This document shows positions 41,974-52,141 of a stretch of DNA of 64,000 nucleotides, piece by piece; the first letter of the stretch is position 1; each line of letters starts with the position of its first letter. A program made the position numbers and the translations under genes. The notes under the pieces were generated by a model. That model ran no database searches. It was not told the DNA's origin and saw only the letters and a list, made by a program, of their open reading frames with translations. This DNA is from Cryptosporangium minutisporangium (lineage in GTDB: Bacteria > Actinomycetota > Actinomycetes > Mycobacteriales > Cryptosporangiaceae), in assembly GCF_039536245.1 (NCBI RefSeq), contig NZ_BAAAYN010000005.1, positions 62,001 through 126,000 of the forward strand, written 5' to 3'.

Positions 41974-42866
41974 GATGGCTGACCGAAGTCCCACTGGTGG
42001 CCCCAGTAGCTGTCGGCGGTGATCTCCTCGGCGGTGTAACTGGCCTCGTCCACCCGGATGCCGGCCCAGCCCACCTCCAGGTCCCAGCCGCCGGGCGTGC
42101 GGACGTAGAACGACACCATCTTGTCGTTCGTGTGCCGCCCGAGTGTGGAGGAGATGTGGTGCCCGGACTTCGTCACCCGGTCGAGCGCCTGCCCGACCTC
42201 GTCGAGCGTCTCGCACTCGACCATGATGTGCACGAGTGCGGGCGCCTTCAGCTGCGGCGACGGCAGAATCGCCAGGCTGTGGTGGCGCGCGTTGATGCCC
42301 ATGAACCGCAGCCGCACCGGGCCGTACTCCGGCGGCGCCGGCAGCCGGAACGCCCCGCGGGGCAGGAAGCCGAGCGTCTCGGCGTAGAACCGGTAGGCGC
42401 CGTCGAGGTCGCCGACCGGCACGACGACGTGGCCGAGGCCCAGGTCGCCGGTGACGAAGCGGTTGCCGTACTTCGTGCCGACCGGGCTGTGGTCGAGTGC
42501 CGGGCCGAAGAAGACCTCGGTCGGCGTGCCGCCGGGGGCCTCGAATGCGATCGCCTCCTCCACCCGGCGCTCGTCGCACTCGGTCGCCGACAGCGGCTTC
42601 GCCGCGATACCGGCGGCCTCGACCGCGGTTTGCACCCGGCGCAGCGCCAGGTGGTCACGGACCTCCCAGCCGACGGCCTCCACCCGGTCCTCGTCTCCGG
42701 GCACCACCACGATCCGCCCCGGACGTTCGTCCAGGCGCAGGTAGAGCGCGTCGGTCTCCGGGCCGGTGCCCTGGGCGAAGCCGATGTCGTCGAACGCGAA
42801 CGCGCGCCAGGCGTCCAGATCGGTCGCGCGTACCCGCACGTACCCCAGCGCCTTCAGGTCGGACAT
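41970..42866 (-). CDS. hsaC: HsaC-like extradiol dioxygenase (3,4-DHSA 4,5-dioxygenase)
   Basis: 298 aa, two VOC modules as in type I extradiol dioxygenases. Fe(II) ligands His146 (GLGHVVVPVGD), His213 (LVHIMVECE) and Glu264 (GGWDLEVGWAG) are all present, with the catalytic His196 region INARHHSLAI and SFYVRTPGG. Start wording (LKALGYVRVRATDLDAW) and end (YWGHQWDFG) resemble HsaC and BphC. It cleaves the catecholic ring A of 3,4-dihydroxy-9,10-seconandrost-1,3,5(10)-triene-9,17-dione. Lies 15 bases downstream of hsaD. Confidence 0.92.
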   Translation of the reverse strand: MSDLKALGYVRVRATDLDAWRAFAFDDIGFAQGTGPETDALYLRLDERPGRIVVVPGDEDRVEAVGWEVRDHLALRRVQTAVEAAGIAAKPLSATECDERRVEEAIAFEAPGGTPTEVFFGPALDHSPVGTKYGNRFVTGDLGLGHVVVPVGDLDGAYRFYAETLGFLPRGAFRLPAPPEYGPVRLRFMGINARHHSLAILPSPQLKAPALVHIMVECETLDEVGQALDRVTKSGHHISSTLGRHTNDKMVSFYVRTPGGWDLEVGWAGIRVDEASYTAEEITADSYWGHQWDFGQPS

Positions 42867-42881
42867 GCTGTACTCCTTCGG

Positions 42882-43697
42882 TCAGCGGGTCAGGAACTCG
42901 AGCACGACGCGTTCGAAGTCGGCCTTGCGTTCCTGCATGGCCCAGTGGCCGCAGTTCGGGAACACGTGCAGCTCGGCGTTGCGCAGGTGGCGCAGCGGCA
43001 GGAACGCGCTCTCCAGCGGCGTCACCCGGTCGTCCCGGCCGTAGGTGAGCAGCGTCGGGTGCGCGATCTCGCCCAGCCGCGCCCACAGCGGCGTCCCCGG
43101 CGACGCCCCGGACGCCATCGCGCGCAGCGCCGCCCGGTAGAAGTCCCGGGTGAAGTCCAGCGCACCGGGCGCCGACGCCGCGCGCCACCGCGCCTCGATC
43201 CGCTCCTCGGTGAGGAACGACTGGTCGCCGACCATGCTCTGCATCCAGGCGACGAGCCGCTCCCGCGTCGGGTCCTCGACGAACGCGGTGAGCAGCCGGA
43301 TACCCTCGGTCGGCTGCGGCGTGAACAGCGGAACGCCGACTCCGCCGGGCCCCATCAGCACGAGCCGCTCGACCCGCTCGGGGTAGTCGAGCGCGAGCTG
43401 GGTGGCGACCATTCCGCCGAGCGAGTTGCCCAGGACGTGAACCTTCTCCAGGCCGAGCTCGTCGAGCAGGCGGATGAGCGCCTTAACGGCGATCGCGCCG
43501 TAGGGGCGGTCCAGCGCCGGGACGTAGCTCGCACCGTAGCCGGGCAGGTCGGGAACGATCGTGGTGAACCGCTCGGCGAAGACCGGCACGTTCTCGCCGA
43601 AGTTCGCCCAGCCGCTGACGCCGGGGCCCGAACCGTGCAGCAGGAGGAGCGCCGGACCGTCGCCGTCGACGCGGTGATGAATCGGTTCAGGGACCAT
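42882..43697 (-). CDS. hsaD: HsaD-like C-C hydrolase (4,5-9,10-diseco product hydrolase)
   Basis: 271 aa alpha/beta hydrolase of the meta-cleavage-product hydrolase group. LLLLHGSGPGVSGWANFGEN gives the oxyanion region; nucleophile Ser92 (GNSLGGMVA); Asp223 (YGRDDRVTPLE); His251 (NCGHWAMQER). It hydrolyses the HsaC product to DOHNAA (the CD-ring acid) and 2-hydroxyhexa-2,4-dienoate. Start ATG at 43697 overlaps the hsaA stop by one base. Confidence 0.92.
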   Translation of the reverse strand: MVPEPIHHRVDGDGPALLLLHGSGPGVSGWANFGENVPVFAERFTTIVPDLPGYGASYVPALDRPYGAIAVKALIRLLDELGLEKVHVLGNSLGGMVATQLALDYPERVERLVLMGPGGVGVPLFTPQPTEGIRLLTAFVEDPTRERLVAWMQSMVGDQSFLTEERIEARWRAASAPGALDFTRDFYRAALRAMASGASPGTPLWARLGEIAHPTLLTYGRDDRVTPLESAFLPLRHLRNAELHVFPNCGHWAMQERKADFERVVLEFLTR

Positions 43698-44869
43698 CAG
43701 ATCAGCGCTCGCAGCGCGCCCTGCGGTTCGATCCCGAGCTGGGTCAGCGCGGTGGCGTGGTAGATGCCGCCCGGGGTGTGGATCGCGTGCTGCAGCCCGA
43801 CGTGCGCGTCCCGCCAGAACCGCTGCATAGGGTTGTTCCGCCGCACCGCGTTGCCACCGGAGCGCGCGAAGATCTCGTCGACGGCCGCGACCGCACGCCA
43901 CGCACACCGGGTCTGATTGCGGCGGACCACCGCACGGTCCTCGAAGGACACGGTCTGCCCGGCGTCGACCTTGTCGTAGAGCCGGCTGATCCCGTCCAGC
44001 AGCTGGGTGCGGGACGCGGCGATCTCGGTCGCCGCCTCCGAGATCGCGTACAGCACGTACGGGTCGTCCTTGATCGCGGTGCCCATCGCGGTGACGCGGT
44101 TCCGCTGGTAGTCCAGGTGGGCCGCGAGCGCGCCCTCGGCGATGCCGATGACCGCGGCGGTGATGCCCAGCGGGAACATCGCCCAGAACGGCAGCCGGTA
44201 CACGGTGTCGGCCCGGTCGCCGGCCTGTCCCGCGGCGACCTCCTCGGAGTCGATCGTGCGGTACTCGGGGATGAACGCACCGTCGACGACGACGTCCTTG
44301 CTGCCGGTGCCGGACAGACCGATGACGTCCCAGGAGTCCTCGACGATCGTGTAGTCGGCCCGGGGAAGCACCACGTGCATCGCCCGGAACGGCTGGGCCG
44401 GGCTGCCGTCCGGGTTACCGACCGCCGCACCGAGGAAGATCCAGTCGCAGTGGTCGGTGCCGGAGGAGAAGTTCCACCGCCCGCGCAGCACGTAGCCGCC
44501 GTCGGTCGGCACCGCGACGCCCTGCGGCGCGTACGGCGAGGCGATCCAGGTGTCGGGGTTCTCGCCCCACACCTCCTGCTGCAGACGGCGGTCCATCAGC
44601 GCCATCTCCCACGGGTGGACGCCGCCGACGCCGCAGACCCAGCCGGTCGAACCGCAGTTCTTGGCGACCGCCATGACGGCCTCGGCGAAGTCCCGCGGAT
44701 GGGCGGCGTATCCGCCGAAGTCAGTGGGCTGCAGCATCCGCATCACGCCGGCCTCGCGGACGACCCGCACGCTCTCGTCGGACAGCCGGCCCAGCCGCTC
44801 GGTCTCGTCCGCGACCTTGCGTAACCGATCGCCGAGCTCCTCGACACGTCGGACCACCTCGTGGACCAT
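43697..44869 (-). CDS. hsaA: HsaA-like flavin-dependent 3-HSA monooxygenase
   Basis: 390 aa, acyl-CoA-dehydrogenase-fold group D flavin monooxygenase: FGGYAAHPRDFAEAVMAVAK, CGSTGWVCGVGGVHPWEMAL, GGYVLRGRWNFSSGTDHCDW, SWDVIGLSGTGSKDVVVDGA, and C-terminal HTPGGIYHATALTQLGI. HsaA hydroxylates 3-HSA at C4 using reduced flavin from a separate reductase (HsaB). No HsaB-like flavin reductase is encoded in this window, so the partner must be elsewhere or be a substitute. ATG at 44869 has GGAGGT upstream. First gene of the hsaA-hsaD-hsaC-ksi-SDR-thiolase operon. Confidence 0.93.
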   Translation of the reverse strand: MVHEVVRRVEELGDRLRKVADETERLGRLSDESVRVVREAGVMRMLQPTDFGGYAAHPRDFAEAVMAVAKNCGSTGWVCGVGGVHPWEMALMDRRLQQEVWGENPDTWIASPYAPQGVAVPTDGGYVLRGRWNFSSGTDHCDWIFLGAAVGNPDGSPAQPFRAMHVVLPRADYTIVEDSWDVIGLSGTGSKDVVVDGAFIPEYRTIDSEEVAAGQAGDRADTVYRLPFWAMFPLGITAAVIGIAEGALAAHLDYQRNRVTAMGTAIKDDPYVLYAISEAATEIAASRTQLLDGISRLYDKVDAGQTVSFEDRAVVRRNQTRCAWRAVAAVDEIFARSGGNAVRRNNPMQRFWRDAHVGLQHAIHTPGGIYHATALTQLGIEPQGALRALI

Positions 44870-44958
44870 GCGCGCACCTCCGGTCGCGTTGCTGGCCGCC
44901 GTCGGAAGGGCGGTCGATCCGAAGCTAGGTTCGGTTCGGTGGGGCGTTCTACGGCCGC

Positions 44959-44973
44959 TCCCGGTCACCGGGA
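44959..44973. promoter_or_regulatory. Copy 2 of the shared palindromic operator candidate (perfect)
   Basis: TCCCGGTCACCGGGA: perfect 7-base arms around one base, followed by CGG. It sits midway in the 200-base divergent region between hsaA (ATG 44869) and hsaE (ATG 45070), about 90 bases from each start, a position suited to control both transcripts. An identical copy lies upstream of kshA. Confidence 0.65.
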
Positions 44974-45069
44974 CGGACAGCTGGCATCCCGGTGAGCGGT
45001 GGGAACCGGTGTCACCCCCGCCCACTTTCGTCATGCTCGGGTACCACCGACCGGAAAGGAACCCGTTTC

Positions 45070-45852
45070 ATGTCTGTATCGGATCCGTTGACGAAGGCCC
45101 GCGCGCTCTACGAGGCGCGGCGCACCCGGGTGCCGATCGCTCCTTTCACCGACGACGATCCCTCGCTCGGGATGGCCGACGGCTACGCGATCCAGCGCGA
45201 GCTCGTCGAGCTGTTGCTCTCCGACGGGGACCGGGTGATCGGGCACAAGGTCGGTGTGACGTCGAAGGCGATGCAGGAGCTGATCGGAATCGACTCACCG
45301 GACTACGGACCGGTACTGGCCTCCACCGTGTACCGAGACAGCGGGACGATCCCGCTCGACCGGTTCATCGCGCCGAAGATGGAGGCCGAGATCGTGTTCG
45401 TGCTCGGTCGCCGGCTGCAGGGCCCGGGCGTCACGGTCGAGGAGGCACGGGCGGCGATCTCGGGCGCGGTGGCCGCGATGGAGATCGTCGACTCGCGGAT
45501 CGCCGACTGGCGGATCAAGCTGGCCGACACGGTCGCGGACCTCGCGTCGAACGGGGCGGCCGTGCTCTCCGACCAGGTGGTGCCGCTCGACGGCCTCGAC
45601 CCCCGGCTGATCCACATGACGCTGCGCCGCAACGGCACCGTGATCGACGAGGGGATGGGGTCGGCCGCGCTCGGCGACCCGGTCGGGGTGGTGGCCTGGC
45701 TGGCTAATGTGCTCGGTCCGGACGGCGTCGCGCTCGAGCCGGGGCACGTCATCATGACCGGCGCGCTGCACGCCGCCGTCCCGCTGGAGCCGGGTGACGA
45801 GTTCCGCGCCGACTTCGACCACCTCGGCTCGGTGACGATCCACGTCGCCTGA
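45070..45852 (+). CDS. hsaE: HsaE-like 2-hydroxyhexa-2,4-dienoate hydratase
   Basis: 260 aa, FAH/MhpD-type hydratase. RVIGHKVGVTSKAMQELIGI, Mg ligands Glu105 and Glu107 (APKMEAEIVFVLG) and Glu138 (AAMEIVDSRIADWR), IKLADTVADLASNGAAVL, PGHVIMTGALHAAVPLEPGD. It hydrates the dienoate released by HsaD to 4-hydroxy-2-oxohexanoate. GGAAAGGA ribosome-binding site before the ATG. Transcribed divergently from hsaA, with the operator candidate between; a long hairpin terminator follows. Confidence 0.93.
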   Translation: MSVSDPLTKARALYEARRTRVPIAPFTDDDPSLGMADGYAIQRELVELLLSDGDRVIGHKVGVTSKAMQELIGIDSPDYGPVLASTVYRDSGTIPLDRFIAPKMEAEIVFVLGRRLQGPGVTVEEARAAISGAVAAMEIVDSRIADWRIKLADTVADLASNGAAVLSDQVVPLDGLDPRLIHMTLRRNGTVIDEGMGSAALGDPVGVVAWLANVLGPDGVALEPGHVIMTGALHAAVPLEPGDEFRADFDHLGSVTIHVA

Positions 45853-45868
45853 GTACCGGCGTCGGCCG

Positions 45869-45918
45869 GAACGATGTGCCGCCGGGCTCGTGTGAGCGAG
45901 CCCAGCGGCGCATCGTTC
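45869..45918. terminator. Long hairpin terminator between hsaE and hsaF
   Basis: Arms GAACGATGTGCCGC + CGGGCTCG and CGAGCCC + GCGGCGCATCGTTC around a TGTGAG loop, with one mismatch and one bulge over about 21 pairs. It lies between the convergent 3' ends of hsaE and hsaF and probably ends both transcripts. Confidence 0.9.
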
Positions 45919-45927
45919 GCGCGGCAA

Positions 45928-46959
45928 TCACGCGCGGCGCTCGGCCGCCAGCTGGATCGCGACGTCGAGGATCATGTCCTCCTGCCCGCCGACGAACCCG
46001 AGCTCGCCGCAGCGCCGCAGGATCTCGTGCGCGGGCACGTCGTACCGCTCCCCGGCCCGCTCGGCGTGCAGGAGGAACGACGAGTAGACCCCGGCCCAGC
46101 CCTGCACGATCGCGTTCCGGTCCATCTTCGGCCAGCGGGTCAGGTACGGCCGGACGACCTCCTCGGCCGCGTCGACCAACGCAGCCACATCCAGCCCGGT
46201 CGAGACCCCCAGCCGGTCGAATACCGCGGCCAGCACCTCGGTCGGCGAGTTGCCCGCGCCCGCACCGAGCGCGCAGAGCGACCCGTCGATCGAGCGCACT
46301 CCGGCCTCGTAGGCCAGCACCGAGTTCGCGACGCCGAGGCTGAGGTTCTGGTGACCGTGGTAGCCCACCTCCGCCTCGTCGCCGACCTCGGCCACGAGCG
46401 CGTCGAAGCGATCCTTGGCCTCGTGCATCAGCAGCGCACCGGCCGAGTCGGTGACGTACGGGCACTGGCACCCGGCGTCGACCATGATCCGGGCCTGCTT
46501 CGCCAGGTCCCCCGGGCTGGTGCGGTGGGCCATCATCAGGAAGCCGACGGTCTCCATGCCCAGCGCGCGGGCCGCCTCGAAGTGCTGCGGGGAGACGTCG
46601 GCCTCGGTGCAGTGCGTCGCGACCCGGACGATGTCCGCGCCGGCGTCCCGGGCCCGCTCGAGGTCCTTGACCGTACCGATGCCGGGCACGAGCAGCACCG
46701 CGATGCGCGCCCGTTTCGCCTCGTCCTTGGCGGCCGCGATCAGCCGCATCTCGTCGGTGCGGGAGAAGCCGTAGTTGAACGACGACCCGCCGATCCCGTC
46801 GCCGTGCGAGACCTCGATGACCTCGACGCCAGCCCGGTCGAGCGCCCGGACCGTGTCGCGCACCTGCGTCTCGGTGAAGCGGTGCGCCATCGCGTGGCTG
46901 CCGTCGCGCAGCGTCGTGTCGGTGATCCGGACGTCGTGCCGGAACTCGGGGCGGCTCAC
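45928..46959 (-). CDS. hsaF: HsaF-like 4-hydroxy-2-oxo-acid (4-hydroxy-2-oxovalerate) aldolase
   Basis: 343 aa, the normal DmpG/HsaF size. HMGL-like TIM barrel with [20 protein letters not shown] (Arg and metal-binding Asp14), [46 protein letters not shown] (metal His pair) and a C-terminal communication domain. It splits 4-hydroxy-2-oxohexanoate into pyruvate and propanal, channelled to HsaG. GTG at 46959 overlaps the hsaG stop (GTGA); a longer reading is not supported. Confidence 0.95.
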   Translation of the reverse strand: MSRPEFRHDVRITDTTLRDGSHAMAHRFTETQVRDTVRALDRAGVEVIEVSHGDGIGGSSFNYGFSRTDEMRLIAAAKDEAKRARIAVLLVPGIGTVKDLERARDAGADIVRVATHCTEADVSPQHFEAARALGMETVGFLMMAHRTSPGDLAKQARIMVDAGCQCPYVTDSAGALLMHEAKDRFDALVAEVGDEAEVGYHGHQNLSLGVANSVLAYEAGVRSIDGSLCALGAGAGNSPTEVLAAVFDRLGVSTGLDVAALVDAAEEVVRPYLTRWPKMDRNAIVQGWAGVYSSFLLHAERAGERYDVPAHEILRRCGELGFVGGQEDMILDVAIQLAAERRA

Positions 46960-47873
46960 GCGCTCACTCCGGTCGTCGTAGCCAGGGCGGATCGTGCCAT
47001 GAGTTCTCCCACCTGGGCCGCGGCCGCGGTCATGATGTCGAGGTTGCCGGCCCACGGCGGCAGGTAGTCACCGTTGCCCCGGACTTCGAGGAACACCGCG
47101 ACCCGCGCCCGGCCGTTCCAGTCCTCGCGCGGATCGTCGAACTGCGGGTCCGCGCGCAGCGTGTAGCCCGGCACGTACTCCTGCACGTCGCGCACCATGT
47201 CGTGCACCGAGGCGGCGATCGCGTCGCGGTCGGCGTCCGGGTCGATCGCGCAGAACACCGTGTCGCGCATGATCATCGGCGGGTGGACCGGGTTGAGTAT
47301 GATGATCGCCTTGCCCCGCGCGGCGCCGCCGACCTCCTCCACCGCGCGGGCGGTGGTCTCGGTGAACTCGTCGATGTTGGCGCGGGTGCCCGGGCCGGCG
47401 CCCCGGGACGCGACCGACGCGACGATCTCGGCGTAGGGCACCGGCGTCACCCGCGACACCGCGTGCACGATCGGGATCGTCGCCTGACCGCCGCAGGTGA
47501 TCATCGAGACGTTCGGCGACCGGAGGTGCGCCGCGCCGTTGACCGGCGGCGAGACCATCGGCCCGAGGTGCGCGGGGGTCAGGTCCACCGCCTGGATACC
47601 GGCTTCGGCGTAGCGCGGCGCGTTGGCCAGGTGTGCCTTGGCCGACGTCGCCTCGAACACCAGCTGCGGGAGCGGGTCCTGGCGCAGCAGCCAGTCGACG
47701 CCCTCCGGCGAGGCTGCGACACCGCGCTCGCGGGCGCGTGCCAGGCCGTCGGACTCGACGACGCCGACCACGTACCCGACCTCGATCGTCTCGCTGCGCT
47801 GCAGCTTGGCGAGGAGGTCGGTGCCGATGTTTCCGGGGCCGACGATCGCGGCCGTCACCTTCTGCATGGTCAT
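46956..47873 (-). CDS. hsaG: HsaG-like acylating propanal/acetaldehyde dehydrogenase
   Basis: 305 aa, DmpF/HsaG family. NAD-binding [18 protein letters not shown], catalytic Cys in [48 protein letters not shown]. It converts propanal (from HsaF) and CoA to propionyl-CoA. ATG at 47873 preceded by GAGAGG; 19 bases after the kstD-like gene. Forms the usual aldolase-dehydrogenase complex with HsaF. Confidence 0.95.
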   Translation of the reverse strand: MTMQKVTAAIVGPGNIGTDLLAKLQRSETIEVGYVVGVVESDGLARARERGVAASPEGVDWLLRQDPLPQLVFEATSAKAHLANAPRYAEAGIQAVDLTPAHLGPMVSPPVNGAAHLRSPNVSMITCGGQATIPIVHAVSRVTPVPYAEIVASVASRGAGPGTRANIDEFTETTARAVEEVGGAARGKAIIILNPVHPPMIMRDTVFCAIDPDADRDAIAASVHDMVRDVQEYVPGYTLRADPQFDDPREDWNGRARVAVFLEVRGNGDYLPPWAGNLDIMTAAAAQVGELMARSALATTTGVSA

Positions 47874-47892
47874 GACATGAACCTCTCGGGAT

Positions 47893-49542
47893 TCAGCGGG
47901 TGGCGGCGTGCTCCACGGCGAGGTAGCCGAAGACCATGGCGGGGCCGATCGTCGCGCCCGCGCCGGCGTACTCGTTGCCCATGACCGAAGCCGACACGTT
48001 GCCGGTCGCGTAGAGGCCGTCGATGACCGAGCCGTCTTCGCGCAGCACGCGACCGTGCTCGTCGCTGACCAGCCCGCCCTTGGTGCCGAGATCGCCGGCC
48101 TCCAGCCGGATCGCGTAGTAGGGACCGGCGTCGAGCGTGTCGAGCACCGGGTTGGGCAGCGTCGGGTCGCCGTAGTAGTGGTCGTACGCGGAGTCGCCGC
48201 GGCCGAAGTCCTCGTCTTTCCCGGTGCGGGCGAAGCCGTTGAACCGGTCGACGGTGGCCTGCAGCGCGTCGGCCGGGACATCGATCTTCTCGGCGAGCTC
48301 GGCGAGTGTGTCGGCCTTCGTGACCAGCCCGCTCTTGTACCAGCGGCCGGGGAAGCGCTGGCCGGGCAGAATCCCGGCGAACTGGTACCGGTCCCGGGCC
48401 TTGGCGTCGAGGATCGCGTGGATCGGCACGTACCCACCGTCGAGCTGATCGTGGACGAAGTTGACGTACGGCGACGACTCGTTCGTGAAGCGCTTGCCCT
48501 CCTGGTTGACGATCACCATCGGCGGGATGCAGCGCTCGGAGACCAGCGGGAAGACCTCGCCGTCCGGCTTGGCGATCGCCGGCATCCACCAAGCGTCGTC
48601 CATCAGGTCCAGGTCGGCGCCGACCTGCTCGCCGAGCCGGTGGCCGTCCCCGACGTTGGTCGGCGCGCCCATGCTGAAGTCGGCTCGCCCGTGCTCGGGC
48701 AGGTGCTTGTCCCGCAGCACCGGGTCGTGGTCAAAGCCTCCGGTGGCCAGGATCAGTCCGCGGCGGGCCCGGACGCGGACCGGCTTGCCGGCGCGCTGCA
48801 CGACCGCGCCGACGACCGCGCCGTTCTCGACCACCAGCTCGACGATCGGCGCCTCGAGCCAGAGCGGGATCTTCAGGTCGCGCATGGTCAGCCGCAGCCG
48901 GGCGATCAGCGCCGCGCCAAGCGTCTTCATGTGCCGGCGCCGGACCAGGTTGCTCAGCACCCGCCAGCCGGCCACCGGGAACATCCGCCAGGCCTTGCGG
49001 TCGCGCTTGAACATCATCAGGGTCTTGGCCTCATATCCGGTGAGCCACAGACCCATAGGCGCGGGGACGTCGAGGCCGCGCAGCCGGTCCTCCTCGTCGC
49101 CGAGCTTGCGGGCGTCGATCGGCTTCGGCTCGATCGTGCGGCCCTTCGGACGGCCGCCGGGCTCCTCGGGGTGGTAGTCGGAGTAGCCGGGGCACCAGGT
49201 GAACGCCATGTGCCGACTGACGCGGTGCAGCATGGTCAGCACCTCGGGTCCGCGATCGGCGTAGGTGTCCAGCCGCGCGGCCGGAACCCGGTCGCCGACG
49301 ATCGCGTGCAGGTAGCGGCGGACGTCAGCGGGATCGTCGGTCAGTCCCTTCGCCCGCAGCGTCGGGTTGTTCGGGAGCCAGATGCCGCCGCCGGACAACG
49401 CGGTGGAGCCGCCGAACCCGGCGGCCTTCTCGACGACGAGCGCGTCGAGGCCCCGGTCGGCGGCCGCGATCGCGCTGACCATGCCGCCGGCACCGCTGCC
49501 GGCGATCAGCACGTCGACCTCGTGGTCCCAGGCCTTTATCAT
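47893..49542 (-). CDS. KstD-like 3-ketosteroid delta-1-dehydrogenase/FAD oxidoreductase (549 aa)
   Basis: Flavoprotein of the KstD/fumarate-reductase family. N-terminal FAD motif [39 protein letters not shown], and C-terminal [20 protein letters not shown] followed by [12 protein letters not shown], which contains the Tyr-x-Gly-x-Gly of KstD enzymes (Tyr487 and Gly491 in the Rhodococcus enzyme). It would introduce the C1-C2 double bond. The length insert around 130-210 (basic, [17 protein letters not shown]) is larger than in small KstDs. ATG overlaps the preceding kstD-like stop by ATGA. Confidence 0.85.
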   Translation of the reverse strand: MIKAWDHEVDVLIAGSGAGGMVSAIAAADRGLDALVVEKAAGFGGSTALSGGGIWLPNNPTLRAKGLTDDPADVRRYLHAIVGDRVPAARLDTYADRGPEVLTMLHRVSRHMAFTWCPGYSDYHPEEPGGRPKGRTIEPKPIDARKLGDEEDRLRGLDVPAPMGLWLTGYEAKTLMMFKRDRKAWRMFPVAGWRVLSNLVRRRHMKTLGAALIARLRLTMRDLKIPLWLEAPIVELVVENGAVVGAVVQRAGKPVRVRARRGLILATGGFDHDPVLRDKHLPEHGRADFSMGAPTNVGDGHRLGEQVGADLDLMDDAWWMPAIAKPDGEVFPLVSERCIPPMVIVNQEGKRFTNESSPYVNFVHDQLDGGYVPIHAILDAKARDRYQFAGILPGQRFPGRWYKSGLVTKADTLAELAEKIDVPADALQATVDRFNGFARTGKDEDFGRGDSAYDHYYGDPTLPNPVLDTLDAGPYYAIRLEAGDLGTKGGLVSDEHGRVLREDGSVIDGLYATGNVSASVMGNEYAGAGATIGPAMVFGYLAVEHAATR

Positions 49543-51095
49543 TGACGTCCTCCGTGTGCTGCGTGCCGTGCCGCGCGGTAGCCGAAGACCATGCCCGAGC
49601 CCAGCGGCGTTCCCGGGCCGGGGTAGACGTGTCCGGCCACCGACGCGGCTGAGTTCCCGGTGGCGTAGAGGCCGGGGATCGGTGCCCCGGCTTCGTCCAG
49701 CACGCGGGCGTCCGGGTCGATCCGGGCGCCGCCCTTGGTGCCGAGGTCACCGAGCACGATCTGGATCGCCGAGTACGGGCCGCGGTCGATCGGCACCAAG
49801 CACGGGTTCGGTCCGGTGCCGTCGGCGAAGAAAAGGTCGTACGCGTCCTCGCCGCGGTGGTAGTCCTCGTCCACTCCGGAGGCCGCGAATCCGTTGAACC
49901 GCTCGACGGTGCGCTGCAGCGCGTCGGCGGGCACGCCGATCCGCGTCGCCAGCTCGGCGAGGGAATCCGCCGTCCGCCACAGCCCAGCCGCGGTGAACGC
50001 CTCCCGATCCGGGGCGGGCTGCGAGATCCCGGGCATCGCGTCGAAGCGGGCGTCGAACACGAGCCAGCACGGGACGTGCGGCACGCCGGTGGCCTGGCCG
50101 CGGCGCAGCTCGTGGCCCATGCGGTCATAGGGCAACGATTCGTTGGCGAACCGCTCGCCGGCACCGTTGACGAGGATGCCGCCGCGGAAGCCGAGCGTGA
50201 ACTCGGCGCGCCCGTTCGGGAACAGCGTCGCCGGACACCACCAGGCCTCGTCCAGCAGGTCCACCGCGCCGCCGACCGCCTGGATCGCGGCCAGCGCGTC
50301 GCCGGTGTTCGAGCCCGGCGCCGCCGACGTCCACTGGCCGCTCGGCAGCGCGTGATGTTCGCGGCGCAGGTCGTCGTCGCACTCGTAGCCTCCGGCCGCG
50401 AGCACGACGCCACGCTCGGCCCGGATGCGGCGCGGTCCTTCCGGCCCGTCGACGTCGATCCCGATGACGCGTCCGTCCTCCACGACCAGCGACGTCATCG
50501 GCGTGCGGGAGTAGAGCGTCGCCGACCCGGTCGCGTCGAGCGCCAGCAGCAGCCGGCCGATCAGCGCCTGACCGCCGATCAGCGTGCTCCGGTCCTCGGA
50601 GAGGCCGTGCTGGTCGATCGAGATCGTCGGGCGCAGGTCGGCCAGGCGCTCGCCGAGCTCCGCGGCCCGGAGCGCACGCGGGAAGATGTCGCGGCCGTTC
50701 TCGACCCGGCCCGGAGCCTCGAAGTAGTCGGGGAACGGCCCGTAGTCGAAGACCAGCGCCGGGTCCTTCTCCAGGAACTCGATCAGCTCGGGCCCGGTCG
50801 ACAGGTAGGCCTCCTGGAGCGCGGCCGAAGTGCGGTCGCCGACGACCGCCCGGAAGTACTCCAGTCCCAGCTCCACCGAGTCCGGCACGCCCGCGCGCTG
50901 CTGCGCCGGATTGCCGGGCAGCCAGATGCCCGCACCGGAGTAGGCGCTGGTGCCGCCGAAGTACTCGGTCTTCTCGACCACGATCGTGCGCAGTCCGGTA
51001 GCCGCGGCGGTGTACGCCGCGGTGAGTGCGGCGCCGCCGGACCCCACGACGACGACGTCGGCGGTCTCGACCGAGAAATTCCGGGCAGGCGACAT
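49539..51095 (-). CDS. Second KstD-like flavoprotein dehydrogenase (518 aa)
   Basis: Same family: VDTADVVVVGSG-type N-terminus (ETADVVVVGSGGAALTAAYT), EKTEYFGGTSAYSGAGIWLP, GPFPDYFEAPG, and C-terminal GLYATGNSAASVAGHVYPGP followed by GTPLGSGMVFGY. The catalytic Tyr of the HVYPGPG segment is kept. Presence of two adjacent KstD homologues suggests different substrates (for example 4-ene-3-one against 5-alpha or delta-4 specificity). ATG at 51095 with GGAG upstream. Lies 29 bases after kshB. Confidence 0.85.
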   Translation of the reverse strand: MSPARNFSVETADVVVVGSGGAALTAAYTAAATGLRTIVVEKTEYFGGTSAYSGAGIWLPGNPAQQRAGVPDSVELGLEYFRAVVGDRTSAALQEAYLSTGPELIEFLEKDPALVFDYGPFPDYFEAPGRVENGRDIFPRALRAAELGERLADLRPTISIDQHGLSEDRSTLIGGQALIGRLLLALDATGSATLYSRTPMTSLVVEDGRVIGIDVDGPEGPRRIRAERGVVLAAGGYECDDDLRREHHALPSGQWTSAAPGSNTGDALAAIQAVGGAVDLLDEAWWCPATLFPNGRAEFTLGFRGGILVNGAGERFANESLPYDRMGHELRRGQATGVPHVPCWLVFDARFDAMPGISQPAPDREAFTAAGLWRTADSLAELATRIGVPADALQRTVERFNGFAASGVDEDYHRGEDAYDLFFADGTGPNPCLVPIDRGPYSAIQIVLGDLGTKGGARIDPDARVLDEAGAPIPGLYATGNSAASVAGHVYPGPGTPLGSGMVFGYRAARHAAHGGRQ

Positions 51096-51124
51096 GCACG
51101 CTCCTTTCCGAGCGGGACGAAATC

Positions 51125-52141
51125 TCAGTCGTCGTAGGTGAGCTCGACCTCGTCGGTCACCGGGACCGCCTGGCAACCCAGGACCCAGCCCTCGGCCAGG
51201 TCCTCCTCTTCCAGGACGTCGTTGCGCAGCATCTTGACCTCGCCGCTCACGAGCCGGCAGGCGCAGGCGCTGCACGCGCCTTCCTTGCAGGAGTAGGGCG
51301 GCTGAAGTCCCTCGGCGAGCAACCGGTCGACGAGCGTGGTGTCAGTCCGCCAACTCAGCTCGCGCCGGTCGCCGTCGAGGGTCACGGTGAGGCGGGTGGC
51401 CGGGCCGTCCGCCCTGCTGGTCTCCACGGTTGCCGCGAACGGATCGCCGCTCAGCGACCGGAACCGTTCGAGCACGACCGGGATGCCCGTCGGGCGCAAC
51501 GCCTCACACACCGCGTCCATGAACGGCTCTGGCCCGCACACGAACGCGGCATCCCGTCCGGCGTGCGGTGCGGCCAGCGCGGCGAGCATCGCGGCCGTCG
51601 GCAGACCCTGCACACTCTCCAGCAGGTGGATGACCTGAAGACGGTCGGGCGCCTTCGCCGCCAGCGTCCGCAGCTCCGCGGCGAAGATCACGGAGTTCTC
51701 GTCGCGGTTGGCGTAGACCAGCACCGCGCTGCCGCCCGGCTGAGCGAGCACCGCCTTCACGATCGAGAACACCGGCGTGATGCCGCTCCCGGCGGCGAAC
51801 AGCAGTAGATCGGCGTCGAGCCGCTCCGGGGTGAACAGCCCTGCCGGCGGCAGCACCTCGATCTCGTCGCCGGGCCGCACCCGGTCGCAGACCCAGGCCG
51901 AGCCCACTCCCCCGGCAACCCGCTTGACGGTCACCGTGAGGTCGGCGTCGACGCCGGGGGCGCTGGCGAGCGAGTAGCAGCGGGCCACCGACGGCTGGTC
52001 GTCGCAGGGGATGCGCAGCGTGAGGTACTGGCCGGGGCGGTAGCGGAACCGGTCCCGGTCGGCGTCGGGCACGCGCAGCACGAGCGATCTGCTGTCGGCG
52101 GTCTCCGGCACCACGTCGAGGACCGTGAGCGTGTAGCTCAT
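51125..52141 (-). CDS. kshB: KshB-like ferredoxin-NADH reductase of 3-ketosteroid 9-alpha-hydroxylase
   Basis: 338 aa. FAD-binding domain with RYRPGQYLTLRIP and ARCYSLASAP; NAD-binding domain with LLFAAGSGITPVFSIVKAVL and FVCGPEPFMDAV; C-terminal plant-type 2Fe-2S domain with YSCKEGACSACACRL and GCQAVPV supplying the four Cys. It transfers electrons from NADH to KshA. Immediately follows the small Cys protein downstream of kshA in the same operon. Confidence 0.93.
   Translation of the reverse strand: MSYTLTVLDVVPETADSRSLVLRVPDADRDRFRYRPGQYLTLRIPCDDQPSVARCYSLASAPGVDADLTVTVKRVAGGVGSAWVCDRVRPGDEIEVLPPAGLFTPERLDADLLLFAAGSGITPVFSIVKAVLAQPGGSAVLVYANRDENSVIFAAELRTLAAKAPDRLQVIHLLESVQGLPTAAMLAALAAPHAGRDAAFVCGPEPFMDAVCEALRPTGIPVVLERFRSLSGDPFAATVETSRADGPATRLTVTLDGDRRELSWRTDTTLVDRLLAEGLQPPYSCKEGACSACACRLVSGEVKMLRNDVLEEEDLAEGWVLGCQAVPVTDEVELTYDD

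Noticed and set aside
51150-51170. GGTCACCGGGACCG resembling the shared palindrome
   Set aside because: It lies inside the kshB coding sequence (VPVTDEVE) and lacks the left arm; similar coding coincidences occur at 36560 and 57780.
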